A stretch of DNA of 64,000 nt, taken from NCBI RefSeq assembly GCF_018449515.1, contig NZ_JAAVUQ010000006.1, forward strand, positions 124,001-188,000, written 5' to 3'. Shown here piece by piece: positions 17,798 through 26,375 of the stretch. A model generated the notes under the pieces. That model saw nothing but the letters and a program-made list of their open reading frames with translations. It was not told where the DNA came from and made no database searches. Made by a program: the position numbers and the translations under genes. Numbering within the stretch: the stretch's first letter is position 1; each line of letters opens with the position of its first letter. This DNA is from Caballeronia sp. dw_19 (GTDB taxonomy: Bacteria; Pseudomonadota; Gammaproteobacteria; Burkholderiales; Burkholderiaceae).

Positions 17798-18930
17798 CAG
17801 GGGCCGTCGATCAGCGGATGTTCCTTCACGAACGCTTCGTTTATCACGATACCCACGCTCACGTCGTCATAAGCGCTGACGCATCCCTGCGCGTCGAGTT
17901 CGTAAGGCGGCCGGTTCGTCAGATGGTCGCGGAACGGATTGAGCACGGTGACATCGGCTTCGAAATAACCCGGCTGTTCGATCGCGCACAGGAAGTGGAT
18001 CGAGGTCGCCATGTTCGGCGCGGTGGTGGACGTATGCGGGTTGACCGAGATTTTTTGCGCGCTGGCCATCGCCGCGATGCGCATGCCTTCCGTCACGCCG
18101 CCGGTCTTCGATAAGTCCGGTTGAACGAAACGCACCACGCGGTCATCGAGCAGCGTGTTGAAGTCGAACCGCGTGAAATGATTTTCGCCGGCAGCAAACG
18201 GTACCCGGCCGAGCGCCGCGCCTTGCGCATACGAGCGGCGGTCGTGGGGCGGAAACGGTTCTTCGAGCCAGCCAATGGCCGCTTCCTCGAAGGCCGGCAT
18301 GACCTTCCTCACGTCCTCGACCGTGTACGCGGTATTGGCGTCCACCAGGATATCGACGTCCGGCCCCACCGCGCGACGCACCGCCTGGACCCGTTCTATG
18401 TCCCGCGCCGGCGTGTCGCCCATGCGCAGCTTGAGCGCACGATAGCCGATCCCGACAAGCCCGAGCGCTTCGTCCGCGAGCATGTCCGCAGGTTGCCAGC
18501 CCAGCGAAATGCCGCCCGCGTAAGCCTTGATCGGCTTGTTGGCGCCGCCGAGCAGGCGATACAACGGCCATCCGGCCGCCTGCGCACGGATATCCCACAG
18601 CGCGCAATCCAGGCCGCTCAACGCCATGCTCGCGGCAGCGCCCACGCCGTGACTGGCCAACTGCATCTTGTAGACGTAGGCCCAGATACCGACCACGTCG
18701 AACGCATCCTTGCCGAGCACCAGATCGCGCAAGGTCGTATCGACGACACGGCTTACCGCCCCCGGACATCGGCCGTGATGCGCTTCACCCCAGCCCACGA
18801 TCCCTTCGTCAGTCTCCACGCGCACCAGCACGGCATCGCGCTTGACGGTGCGGCCGAGGCTCAGCGTCACGGACTTGTCGGCAGGAACAGGAAAGGAAAT
18901 GGGAAACGAACGAACCTCGACGATCTTCAT
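17788..18930 (-). CDS. Mandelate racemase/muconate-lactonizing enzyme family protein (enolase superfamily)
   Basis: A 380-residue enolase-superfamily enzyme: an N-terminal capping domain (about 1-125) and a beta/alpha barrel that abstracts the proton alpha to a carboxylate. Barrel motifs: ALKLRMG at strand 2 (K-x-R where many family members have K-x-K), metal ligands in VDANTAY (Asp), WLEEPF (Glu) and AGENHF (Glu), then QPDLSKTGG (Asp) and NPHTST (His). The His-Asp dyad places it in the mandelate-racemase-type group, which includes sugar-acid dehydratases; the K-x-R form favours dehydratase chemistry. Upstream by 81 bases is an acyl-CoA dehydrogenase on the same strand. Substrate unknown. Confidence 0.85.
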   Translation of the reverse strand: MKIVEVRSFPISFPVPADKSVTLSLGRTVKRDAVLVRVETDEGIVGWGEAHHGRCPGAVSRVVDTTLRDLVLGKDAFDVVGIWAYVYKMQLASHGVGAAASMALSGLDCALWDIRAQAAGWPLYRLLGGANKPIKAYAGGISLGWQPADMLADEALGLVGIGYRALKLRMGDTPARDIERVQAVRRAVGPDVDILVDANTAYTVEDVRKVMPAFEEAAIGWLEEPFPPHDRRSYAQGAALGRVPFAAGENHFTRFDFNTLLDDRVVRFVQPDLSKTGGVTEGMRIAAMASAQKISVNPHTSTTAPNMATSIHFLCAIEQPGYFEADVTVLNPFRDHLTNRPPYELDAQGCVSAYDDVSVGIVINEAFVKEHPLIDGPCYV

Positions 18931-19011
18931 GGTGGCAGCCCCGATGAAAGCATGATGGACCGGCGCCCGGCATGCACGACAGGTGCAAGGCCGGGCAGCC
19001 GGGAAAGCCGT

Positions 19012-20178
19012 TCATTGCGTTGCGCGCTTGCGAAGCAGGTGGCCGATACGTTCATTCATCATCTCGGTCGACCCGTCGGTGTAGCACAGCAGCTTCGCCG
19101 CGGCGAGATGCCGTGAAAGCGGAATCCCGGCGAGCAGGCCGTTCGCGCCCATCGCCTGGACGCACGCGGCAATGCCGCGCGACGCACAGTCATTGCCGAA
19201 TTTCTTGGCCATCGCGGCGGCTTCCTGCGCGTCGGCGCCCGCATCGATCAGCCGGGCACCGCGATACGTCAGCAAGCGCAGGGCTTCAAGGTCCGTCGCC
19301 ACATCGACGAGGGACCAGCGCAAGCCCTGGAAATCCAGCAAGGGCTGCCGGAACGCCTGGTGTTCGGCGCCATAGCGCAGCGCGGTGGCAAGCGAGGCGT
19401 CGAGCATGCCCGCGTTCATCGCCGCGACATGCACGCGCGCGCGATTCACTGCCTGCATCGCCGCCTTGAATCCCTGGCCGGGCGGATAGAGCAGCGTGTC
19501 GTCCGGAACGAAGCAGTCGGCAAGCGTAAAGCCGCCCACGCCAATGGCGTGGCAGCCGTGCAACTCATAAGCGGGCAGCCGCGTGAAGCCGTCACGGGCG
19601 GCTTCCACGACAAAGCACGCAATCCCGTCCTTGCCGAGAGAGGCGTCCGTCTGCGCATAAGTCAGGCAGACATCCGCCACCGATGCATTCGATATCCACG
19701 CTTTCTCGCCATCGAGCCGCCAGCCGCCCGGAACCTTGCGCGCGCGGGTCGCAATGGCGGCGAAGTCGCTGCCCGCGCCCGGTTCGGTCATGGCCGTGCA
19801 ACCGATCAGTTCTCCTTCGAGCATCGGCGCGACGAGCCGTTGCGCGACCTCCGGTGCGGCCGATTCCGCCAGCCTGACGATCACGTTGTGCTGCTGCATC
19901 AACGCGAAGGTGAAGGCGAGATCGTGCTTGCTGAACTCCTCCGCCATGCGCATCTTCGCCGAATACAGCAGGCCCAGGCCGCCTGATTCCCGTTCCAGTT
20001 CGACGGCGGCGAAGCCTTCGACGCAGGCAGCCCGCAAGGCATCGCGCGGCGAGGAACGCGCGTATTCCCATTGCCGGGCATGCGGCCCGATCGATATTTC
20101 GGCGAAGCGGCGGCATCGTTCGATGAACGCCCGCTCGGCCGCGGGCAGCGCGGAATCGAACTGTTCGGTCGGTGTCAT
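19012..20178 (-). CDS. Acyl-CoA dehydrogenase family protein
   Basis: A 388-residue FAD-dependent acyl-CoA dehydrogenase. The middle domain has TAMTEPGAGSDFAAIATRA (FAD/substrate binding) and GEKAWISNASVAD; the C-terminal helical domain has the VQAMGANGL region and ends CYTDGSTEMMNERIGHLL. At the position of the usual YEGT glutamate the sequence has T-D-G-S, as in ACAD subgroups whose base sits elsewhere or is an Asp. ATG 20178 is only two bases after the upstream AcuI-like stop, so the two are coupled. It would introduce a 2,3-double bond into an acyl-CoA and pass electrons to ETF. Acyl chain not predictable. Confidence 0.87.
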   Translation of the reverse strand: MTPTEQFDSALPAAERAFIERCRRFAEISIGPHARQWEYARSSPRDALRAACVEGFAAVELERESGGLGLLYSAKMRMAEEFSKHDLAFTFALMQQHNVIVRLAESAAPEVAQRLVAPMLEGELIGCTAMTEPGAGSDFAAIATRARKVPGGWRLDGEKAWISNASVADVCLTYAQTDASLGKDGIACFVVEAARDGFTRLPAYELHGCHAIGVGGFTLADCFVPDDTLLYPPGQGFKAAMQAVNRARVHVAAMNAGMLDASLATALRYGAEHQAFRQPLLDFQGLRWSLVDVATDLEALRLLTYRGARLIDAGADAQEAAAMAKKFGNDCASRGIAACVQAMGANGLLAGIPLSRHLAAAKLLCYTDGSTEMMNERIGHLLRKRATQ

Positions 20179-20180
20179 CT

Positions 20181-21164
20181 TCAGATGTCCGGATTGACTA
20201 TGACGCGCCCTTCGACCTTGCCGTCGAGCAAGGCGCTCGCGGTCGGGATGGCTTCTGCAAGCGTAATCTCGGTGGCAATCGCCGCGATCATCTTCGGATC
20301 GATCGCCCTGGACAGCCGCTCCCACGCGGACAGACGTTTCTCGATCGGCGCCTTGACACTGTCGATACCCGCCAGCGTGACGCCGCGCAGGATGAACGGC
20401 GCGACCGTCGACGGGAAGTCCATTCCTTGCGCGAGACCGCAGGCCGCCACGGCGCCGCCGTATCGGGTACCCGCGCACACATTGGCGAGCGTATGGCTGC
20501 CGACACTGTCGATCGCGCCGATCCAGCGCTCCTTCTGCAAAGGCTTGCCGGCCTCCGAAAGCGTCTGCCGATCGATGATCTCCGCCGCGCCGAGCGCCCG
20601 CAAGCGCTCGGCATGTTCCGCGCGGCCCGTCGATGCGATCACGCGATAGCCCAGCCCCGCGAGTATTGCCACGGCAAAACTGCCGACACCGCCGTTGGCG
20701 CCGGTGACGAGCACCTCGCCCTGATCCGGCGCGATCCCGGCGCGCTCAAGAGCCTGCACGCACAGCATCGCGGTATAGCCGGCGGTGCCGATCGCCATGG
20801 CGTCGCGCGCGCTTATGGACGCCGGTAACGCGATCAGGAAATCGCCCGGGACGCGCGCCTTTTGCGCGAGACCGCCCCAATGATTTTCCCCGACGCCCCA
20901 CCCATTCAACAAGACTTTATCGCCCGCATGAAAACGCGGATGCTCGCTCGACTCGACCACGCCGGCGAAATCGATACCCGGAATCATGGGCCAGCGCCTG
21001 ACGACCGGACCGCGCCCGGTGATGGCCAGTGCGTCCTTGTAGTTGAGCGTGGAATATTCCACGGCGACCGTCACGTCACCCGGCATCAACAGCGCTTCAT
21101 CCACGGAGGCCACGCGTGCGCGGGTATCCGTGCCGTCCTGCTCAAGCAGCAGTGCTTTAAACAT
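20181..21164 (-). CDS. AcuI/YhdH-like acryloyl-CoA reductase family MDR protein
   Basis: A 327-residue zinc-free medium-chain dehydrogenase/reductase of the YhdH/AcuI group, which reduces acryloyl-CoA to propionyl-CoA with NADPH. Family signature: LNYKDALAITGRGPVVRRWPMIPGIDFAGVVESS, GWGVGENHWGGLAQKARV, and the nucleotide-binding VLVTGANGGVGSFAVAILAGLGY. SVGSHTLANVCAGTRYGGAVAACGLAQGMDFPSTVAPFILRGV corresponds to the C-terminal substrate region (given here as consecutive short motifs). It overlaps an AcuR-like TetR gene by eight bases. In Rhodobacter and relatives acuR-acuI responds to acrylate, so detoxification of acryloyl-CoA or a related enoyl-CoA is the best guess. Confidence 0.82.
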   Translation of the reverse strand: MFKALLLEQDGTDTRARVASVDEALLMPGDVTVAVEYSTLNYKDALAITGRGPVVRRWPMIPGIDFAGVVESSEHPRFHAGDKVLLNGWGVGENHWGGLAQKARVPGDFLIALPASISARDAMAIGTAGYTAMLCVQALERAGIAPDQGEVLVTGANGGVGSFAVAILAGLGYRVIASTGRAEHAERLRALGAAEIIDRQTLSEAGKPLQKERWIGAIDSVGSHTLANVCAGTRYGGAVAACGLAQGMDFPSTVAPFILRGVTLAGIDSVKAPIEKRLSAWERLSRAIDPKMIAAIATEITLAEAIPTASALLDGKVEGRVIVNPDI

Positions 21165-21828
21165 CGTGCTTCCTCGCTAGCGTCATGAAGAACATATTGG
21201 CGAACAGCCGCATCGGTCCGGCATCGCGCGTCAGCTTCGCACGCAAGATCGCGCCTTCCCAGCCGATCCAGAAAAATTGCGCCAATGCTTCGGAATCCTG
21301 ATCAGGGGACAGTTCGTTGCATGCGATTGCCTCGCGGAAACAGTCGGCGGTGCGATGCTGCCAGGCAAGCAGAACGGCTTCCAATTGATGCCTGAAACTG
21401 TCATTCAAACCGCCGAGTTCCTGTCCGAGATTGCCCACCAGACAGCCGCGCTGAAAGCCGAAGCGCTCCATGCCGCGCACGGCCTCGTCGACGAAATCGC
21501 CCATTCGCTGCAAGGGCGAACGGGACGAATCGCTCAGCAGCCGATCCAGCTTGCGCTGGAAATACGCCGCATAGTTCTCTATGACGGCTTCGCCGAACTC
21601 ATGCTTGTTGCGAAAGAAGTGATAGAACGACCCTTTCGGAACGCCGACCAGCCGCAGCAGTTCGTCGATGCTCGTTACCTGGAAGCCGCGTTCCGTGCAC
21701 ATCTGCGTGCCGCATCGGATCAGCGCCATGCGCGTGTCGGTACGCGCCGACGCACGCGTCTTTCGGTCGATTCGCGCAGGCGGCGCGACGTGTTCGGTGT
21801 CTTCGGTGGGTTTGTGTCGAGTACTCAT
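21157..21828 (-). CDS. TetR/AcrR-family regulator, AcuR-like
   Basis: A 223-residue TetR regulator. The N-terminal helix-turn-helix is ALIRCGTQMCTERGFQVTSIDELLRLVGVPKGSFYHFFRNKHEFGEAVIENY; the remaining alpha-helical ligand domain has FGFQRGCLVGNLGQELGGLNDSFR, a pattern common to AcuR/NemR-like regulators, with Cys residues that could sense electrophiles. It is coupled to the AcuI-like reductase (eight-base overlap), the gene order of acuR-acuI operons. The AGAC-TG-GTCT site at 21897-21906 is a plausible operator for itself and for the divergent acyl-CoA ligase. Confidence 0.85.
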   Translation of the reverse strand: MSTRHKPTEDTEHVAPPARIDRKTRASARTDTRMALIRCGTQMCTERGFQVTSIDELLRLVGVPKGSFYHFFRNKHEFGEAVIENYAAYFQRKLDRLLSDSSRSPLQRMGDFVDEAVRGMERFGFQRGCLVGNLGQELGGLNDSFRHQLEAVLLAWQHRTADCFREAIACNELSPDQDSEALAQFFWIGWEGAILRAKLTRDAGPMRLFANMFFMTLARKHDV

Positions 21829-21896
21829 CAGATAGGCTGGCGGGTCCGTTGGGTCGTTGCGTTGGGTCGTCGGTTAACATTATTGTATTTTTGAAC

Positions 21897-21906
21897 AGAC
21901 TGGTCT
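21897..21906. promoter_or_regulatory. Inverted repeat AGACTGGTCT, candidate TetR operator
   Basis: AGAC and GTCT arms around TG (wider context ACAGACTGGTCTAT) lie 68-78 bases upstream of the TetR start and within an A+T-rich divergent promoter that also serves the ligase. AGACC/GGTCT-type half-sites are known for NemR-like TetR regulators. Binding is inferred. Confidence 0.45.
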
Positions 21907-22036
21907 ATTCTTTTTTTGAATCGCGAGGCCGAGGTCCATTTCATTGAGCTTTGCAGCGAATCGCCGCCTGGCTGACACAGTGACGCAGGCGGCGCCGGGT
22001 CAGTACATCGTCGATCGGATTGGCGTCGGGTCACCC

Positions 22037-23659
22037 ATGACACAAAGCGTTGCGCCGTTTTCCCTTCCTCTTCACGGGATGCCCACGCCTTTGCACGAGC
22101 AGGTGCGAGAGCACGCGCGGCGCGCACCCGGCAAGGTGGCGCTGGTCTGGTACGGACGCGAAATCACGTACGCGGAGCTCGATCAATCGAGCGACGCATG
22201 CGCGGCGGTTCTGGCCCGCGAAGGTGTGAAGCAAGGCGAGCCCGTCGTCCTGTTCATGCAGAACTGCCCGCAATTCGTGGTCGCATTCCTCGGCATCCAG
22301 AAACTGGGCGCGATCGTCAGCCCGTGCAGTCCGCTGTTCAAGCGTCACGAACTGGCGTATCAGCTTGGCGATCTGGGTGCGCGCGTCGTCATCGCCGCGG
22401 ATACGCTTTATCCGGTCGTCGAGCAGGTCCGGCACGAAACGGCCTTGCGAAGCGTACTGCTGGTCCACTATCAGGACATGTTGCCGGCGCATCCCACCTA
22501 CGCCGTGCCGCAGGAGATCCGCCATTCCCGCGTGGTCGCGCCGGGGACTAGCGACCTGCTCGCGGAGATGGCGCGCTGCACGGACCCGCCACCGCGCCCT
22601 CGGCTTCACATGGATGACATTGCCTTGCTCATCTACACCTCGGGCACGTCGGGCCGGCCCAAGGGGGCGATGCTGAGTTACGGCAACGCCTGGTTCAAGA
22701 CCAGCGGCATCACGAAGCTGAGTGGTCTCGACGCGAACGGCGTGCACCTGGCCGTCCCTCCCCTTTATCACATCTCGGGGATGCTCTATGGCCTGGACAT
22801 CCCGCTCTTCAGCGGCGCGACCTCGGTCCTTCACTACCGCTTCGACGCGGTCTCGACCCTCGAGTCCATCGCGCGGCACAAGGTGACCTACTGGAAAGCA
22901 ATCGCGCCGATGCTCGTGGCGCTCATGGATGCGCCCGACGCCGGGCGCTTCGACCTTTCGTCGCTGCAAGTGACGAGCGCGTCGAGTTTCGGTATCCGCA
23001 TGACGCAAGCGCTCTCGCTGCGCTGGCAAGCCTTCACGGGCTGCATGGCGACAGAAGCGGGCTACGGTCTCTCCGAAACCCATACGGGCGATGTCATCAC
23101 GCTGCCGGGCACGGTGCGCTGGGGAACCAACGGCCGCCCGCTTCCCGGCGTGGAATGCAGGATCGTCGACGCGTTTGACGGACGCGATCTTCCCGTGGGC
23201 GAGCACGGTGAAATCGTCCTGCGCAGCCCGGGCAACTTTCACGGCTACTGGAAGCAGCCGGGGAAAACCGCCGAAACCTTGCGCGACGGCTGGCTGCATA
23301 CCGGCGACATCGGCAAGCTCGATGAGGACGGTTACCTTACCTTGCTTGGTAGAACGAAGGAAATGATCAAGGTTTCGGGCTACAGCGTCTTTCCTGAAGA
23401 CGTGGAAGCCATTCTGGTCCGGCATCCAATGGTGCGCCAGGCGGCGGTCGTCGGCATGCCGGATGCGAACCGCGGCGAAGTGGTGAGGGCTGTGGTGGTC
23501 CTGAAGGGCGAGGCGTCCGGCTCGGTCAGCGAGAGCGAGTTGATTGCCTGGAGCCGCGAGAACATGTCGGCCTACAAGGTGCCCCGTCAGGTTGAATTTC
23601 GCAGCGAGCTTCCCACCACTGCTTCCGGCAAGGTCATGCGCAGGATGCTTCTGGAATAG
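22037..23659 (+). CDS. AMP-forming acyl-CoA synthetase (class I adenylate-forming enzyme)
   Basis: A 540-residue ANL-family ligase that adenylates a carboxylic acid and transfers it to CoA. Motifs in order: ITYAELDQSSDACAAVL at the N-terminus, the P-loop YTSGTSGRPKGAMLSY near residue 200, GYGLSETH (A5), LHTGDIGKLDEDGYL (A7), GRTKEMIKVSGYSVFPEDVE (A8 hinge) and the catalytic Lys in TASGKVMRR near the end. The frame extends to a TTG at 21944, but ATG 22037 gives a conventional N-terminus; no strong ribosome-binding site decides. It is divergent from the AcuR-like gene and followed by an MFS gene. A medium- or long-chain fatty acid or aryl acid is likely; specificity unknown. Confidence 0.88.
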   Translation: MTQSVAPFSLPLHGMPTPLHEQVREHARRAPGKVALVWYGREITYAELDQSSDACAAVLAREGVKQGEPVVLFMQNCPQFVVAFLGIQKLGAIVSPCSPLFKRHELAYQLGDLGARVVIAADTLYPVVEQVRHETALRSVLLVHYQDMLPAHPTYAVPQEIRHSRVVAPGTSDLLAEMARCTDPPPRPRLHMDDIALLIYTSGTSGRPKGAMLSYGNAWFKTSGITKLSGLDANGVHLAVPPLYHISGMLYGLDIPLFSGATSVLHYRFDAVSTLESIARHKVTYWKAIAPMLVALMDAPDAGRFDLSSLQVTSASSFGIRMTQALSLRWQAFTGCMATEAGYGLSETHTGDVITLPGTVRWGTNGRPLPGVECRIVDAFDGRDLPVGEHGEIVLRSPGNFHGYWKQPGKTAETLRDGWLHTGDIGKLDEDGYLTLLGRTKEMIKVSGYSVFPEDVEAILVRHPMVRQAAVVGMPDANRGEVVRAVVVLKGEASGSVSESELIAWSRENMSAYKVPRQVEFRSELPTTASGKVMRRMLLE

Positions 23660-23879
23660 TGGTCCGTGTGTTTTCACGCCGCCGATCGTCTGCAGTCAGC
23701 AGTCAGCCGTCGATCAAGGCACCCGACAATCGCGCCGGCGAGCGCGATCCGACAATATCAATGGAGACGTTCATGACAGTTTCGCGATTTCCTGTCGGCA
23801 TGGCGGGCATGGCGGGTGCGCCGCCCCGCTGCTGTGGCGGTCCCTGCACGGTGTCGCCACAGATCCGGCAAGGAGGACG

Positions 23880-25208
23880 ATGATGCCCGATCACGCCTTC
23901 CATACGCTCGGCTGGGTACGCTGGCGCCGCCTGATGCCCGTCATCTTCCTGCTCTACACCATTGCCTACTTCGATCGCGTCAATATCGGCATGGCGCTGC
24001 CGAGCATGTCGCATGACCTCGATCTGTCGTCCTCGCAAGCGGGCTTTGTCGCCGGGGTATTCTTCTGGGGCTATCTGATCAGCTTCATTGCTGGAGGCTG
24101 GCTTGCGCCGCGCTTCGGGGCGAAGCGCACGATCCTCGGCGCGCTGCTGCTCTGGGGTTTCTTTTCGATGTCCACCGGCCTCGTGCGCAATGTCTATGAA
24201 TTGTCGCTTGCGCGCTTTCTGCTCGGTCTGGCCGAGGGACCCGTATGGGCGTCGATGTCGCTGCTGCTCTCGCAGTGGTTCGTCAAGTCCGAGCGAGGCC
24301 GGGCCTTCGGTTTCTGGAACCTGGCCATCCCCTTCGGCGCGCTGCTCTCCGGTCCGATCTCGGGCTTCGTGCTCACCCACGCGAACTGGCACACCATGTT
24401 CGTACTCGAAGGCCTGCCGGCGTGGCTCTGGGCGATCGTCTGGTGGAAAGCCATTCCAAGCGGCATCGAGACCGCTCATTGGTTGCCCGATCACGAGCGC
24501 ACCGGCCTTGAAAAAGGGCTTGCCGAAGAAAAGGCCGCCTTTGCCGGCGCGGGCTTGTCCAAACGCTGGCGCGATGTCCTTCGCCAGCCCGCGGTCTGGC
24601 TCTTCATGGCAACGTACTCGATGGCCAACATGGTCGCCTATGGATTCGGCCTGTGGCTGCCTTCGGCCATCAAGGCGGCCAGCGCGCTGAATGTGAGCCC
24701 GCAGATGATTGGCTGGCTCAATGCGCTGCCCTATCTCGCGAGCGTGCTCGGCCTGCTTTTCATTACCCATAGCTCGGATCGCTTCCAGGAGCGCCGGCTG
24801 CACGTGGCCATCCCGCTCATCCTGATCGGGGTGCTGCTCTATGTCGGTTCCCGTCTGGGCGCCCATCTGATTCTCTTGCAAATGGTGGTCTTCACGCTGA
24901 TCGGGTTCTTTCTGTTCATGAACGTGCCGCTCGTCTCGGCCCTGATCACGGACATCTTTCCCCGCGAACTCGCGATTCCGACCATTGCCGTCACGGGTGG
25001 GATCGGCAATCTGGCGGGAGGGTTCATCGGGCCACTGCTGGTGGGAGGCCTCAAGCAGATGACCGGCAACTTTTCACTGGCCTTTGGCGTGCTCGGTGCG
25101 GTCGGCATTCTCGGTGGCGTCTTTGTCTCCGCTGTTCGCCCTTTGCGTCTGCATCACTCCGATACACAGAGCAGTCTTGCCACAGACGGACGAGCCAAGC
25201 AGAGTTAA
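23880..25208 (+). CDS. MFS transporter, ACS family
   Basis: A 442-residue 12-helix permease. Helix 1 has LLYTIAYFDRVNIGMALPSMSHDL, typical of ACS-family organic-anion symporters; GGWLAPRFGAKRTI is motif A; FLLGLAEGPVWASMSLLLSQWFV covers helix 4. Two consecutive ATG codons (23880 and 23883) follow AAGGAGG; spacing favours the second, which removes only one residue. It lies 220 bases after the ligase on the same strand and probably imports the ligase substrate. A 40-codon frame at 23761-23883 between them has a cluster of cysteines (PPRCCGGPC) but no support as a gene. Confidence 0.88.
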   Translation: MMPDHAFHTLGWVRWRRLMPVIFLLYTIAYFDRVNIGMALPSMSHDLDLSSSQAGFVAGVFFWGYLISFIAGGWLAPRFGAKRTILGALLLWGFFSMSTGLVRNVYELSLARFLLGLAEGPVWASMSLLLSQWFVKSERGRAFGFWNLAIPFGALLSGPISGFVLTHANWHTMFVLEGLPAWLWAIVWWKAIPSGIETAHWLPDHERTGLEKGLAEEKAAFAGAGLSKRWRDVLRQPAVWLFMATYSMANMVAYGFGLWLPSAIKAASALNVSPQMIGWLNALPYLASVLGLLFITHSSDRFQERRLHVAIPLILIGVLLYVGSRLGAHLILLQMVVFTLIGFFLFMNVPLVSALITDIFPRELAIPTIAVTGGIGNLAGGFIGPLLVGGLKQMTGNFSLAFGVLGAVGILGGVFVSAVRPLRLHHSDTQSSLATDGRAKQS

Positions 25209-25422
25209 TCGCGTACGTGGCGCGTCCGTCTTGCCCTTCTTCCGGGTAATGACCAGAACCATCCTCCTGGCATAAACCGCCGTGGGCTCGTCGTTAGATC
25301 AACTGCGCCGGCTTCATGCTGACAGCCGCCCACGCAGCGGGAAACGCCGGGCCTCAGTCTTGGCATGCCGGTGCTGGCCGAATTGCCCGCGCATGCCTGC
25401 AGCTGATCGCGGCGCGCCCGCT

Positions 25423-26052
25423 TCATTGAGCCCGTTTCCCTGATGCCGACACCAGATAGAGGCGAACGAGTTCGCGGATTTCGGCCATCAGCATGGCGCG
25501 CGCGGCGGCCTCTTCGTTGGCAATACTGACCACTCCCTTAAGCAGGTGGAGCAGGACCACCGCCATGACCTTCGCCCTCGCCGGGCTCAGGTCGGGAAGC
25601 GCCTGGCGCAGGATGTTCGCCACGCCCCCGCGCATCGCCTGGCGAAACCGCTTGCGTTCGTCGACGCTGCCCCCGCGTGCATCCACGAGCGCGACCGCGA
25701 AGCTGCGCCGCGACTGAAGCACGAGCATGAAGTCGACGAATGCATCGGCCACGCTTTCAAGCGTCATGTCCGGTACCTGCTGCTCCAGTTCAGCGAGCCC
25801 CATCTTTACCTGCTGCGCGTAACGAAGCAGCAACGCGTCAGCGAGCGATTCCTTGGACGGAAAGAATCGATAAAGCGAGCCGATCGCGGTCCCCGAGCGG
25901 GCGGCGATCTCGGTCATGGTGGCCGCGTCATAGCCTTTTTCCGTGAACACTTCGACCCCGGCCTCCATGATCGCGGCGACGCGCAGGCGCCCCCTTTCCC
26001 TTTTTGGTTCGCAAGCGCGCGGGGAGTCCTGAGTGGGCGTAGACGAAGTCAT
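25423..26052 (-). CDS. TetR/AcrR-family transcriptional regulator
   Basis: A 209-residue TetR protein. The helix-turn-helix is AAIMEAGVEVFTEKGYDAATMTEIAARSGTAIGSLYRFFPSKESLADALLLRY (clear YRFF recognition helix end); the C-terminal part is helical with an extended SVADAFVDFMLVLQSRRSFAVALVDARG. It is divergent from the AbrB-family membrane protein; the 8-base inverted repeat at 26066-26097, starting 14 bases upstream of its ATG, is a strong autoregulatory operator candidate. Ligand unknown. Confidence 0.88.
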   Translation of the reverse strand: MTSSTPTQDSPRACEPKRERGRLRVAAIMEAGVEVFTEKGYDAATMTEIAARSGTAIGSLYRFFPSKESLADALLLRYAQQVKMGLAELEQQVPDMTLESVADAFVDFMLVLQSRRSFAVALVDARGGSVDERKRFRQAMRGGVANILRQALPDLSPARAKVMAVVLLHLLKGVVSIANEEAAARAMLMAEIRELVRLYLVSASGKRAQ

Positions 26053-26065
26053 GCTGCTCTTCCGA

Positions 26066-26097
26066 TATGCGAGTATTTGATAGGTATTCCTCGCATA
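26066..26097. promoter_or_regulatory. Inverted repeat TATGCGAG...CTCGCATA, candidate TetR operator
   Basis: Perfect eight-base arms (26066-26073 and 26090-26097) separated by 16 bases, just upstream of the TetR gene. A third copy of the half-site TATGCGAG occurs at 26187-26194 in the same 323-base divergent region. The rest of the region to 26375 is moderately A+T rich and shows no other gene. Position and symmetry suggest TetR control of both flanking genes. Confidence 0.5.
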
Positions 26098-26375
26098 CTA
26101 GCATGCCGCGTGATTCGGACTCTCTCTACTCGCTGACTGTTTTATCGTGCATGAATCGTTCCCCGGTTTACGCATCCCCGTTGACTTATGCGAGGATGCC
26201 CTCTAACATTGTTTGCGAAGATGCCCTCGCAAAAGCGCCGTACCTTCCATGCAGACCGGCTGGCCGCTCGCCTTCGCTGATTGTCGGCACGTACGACACT
26301 TTTCCCCGACGCCCTGAACGGACCGTCGCATACATCGCATAAGTCACAACGGCACAACCCGCGTCTCATTCAGTC

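Noticed and set aside
23761..23883. Small cysteine-rich peptide between ligase and MFS genes
   Set aside because: No clear ribosome-binding site and overlap with the MFS start; not enough support for a gene call.
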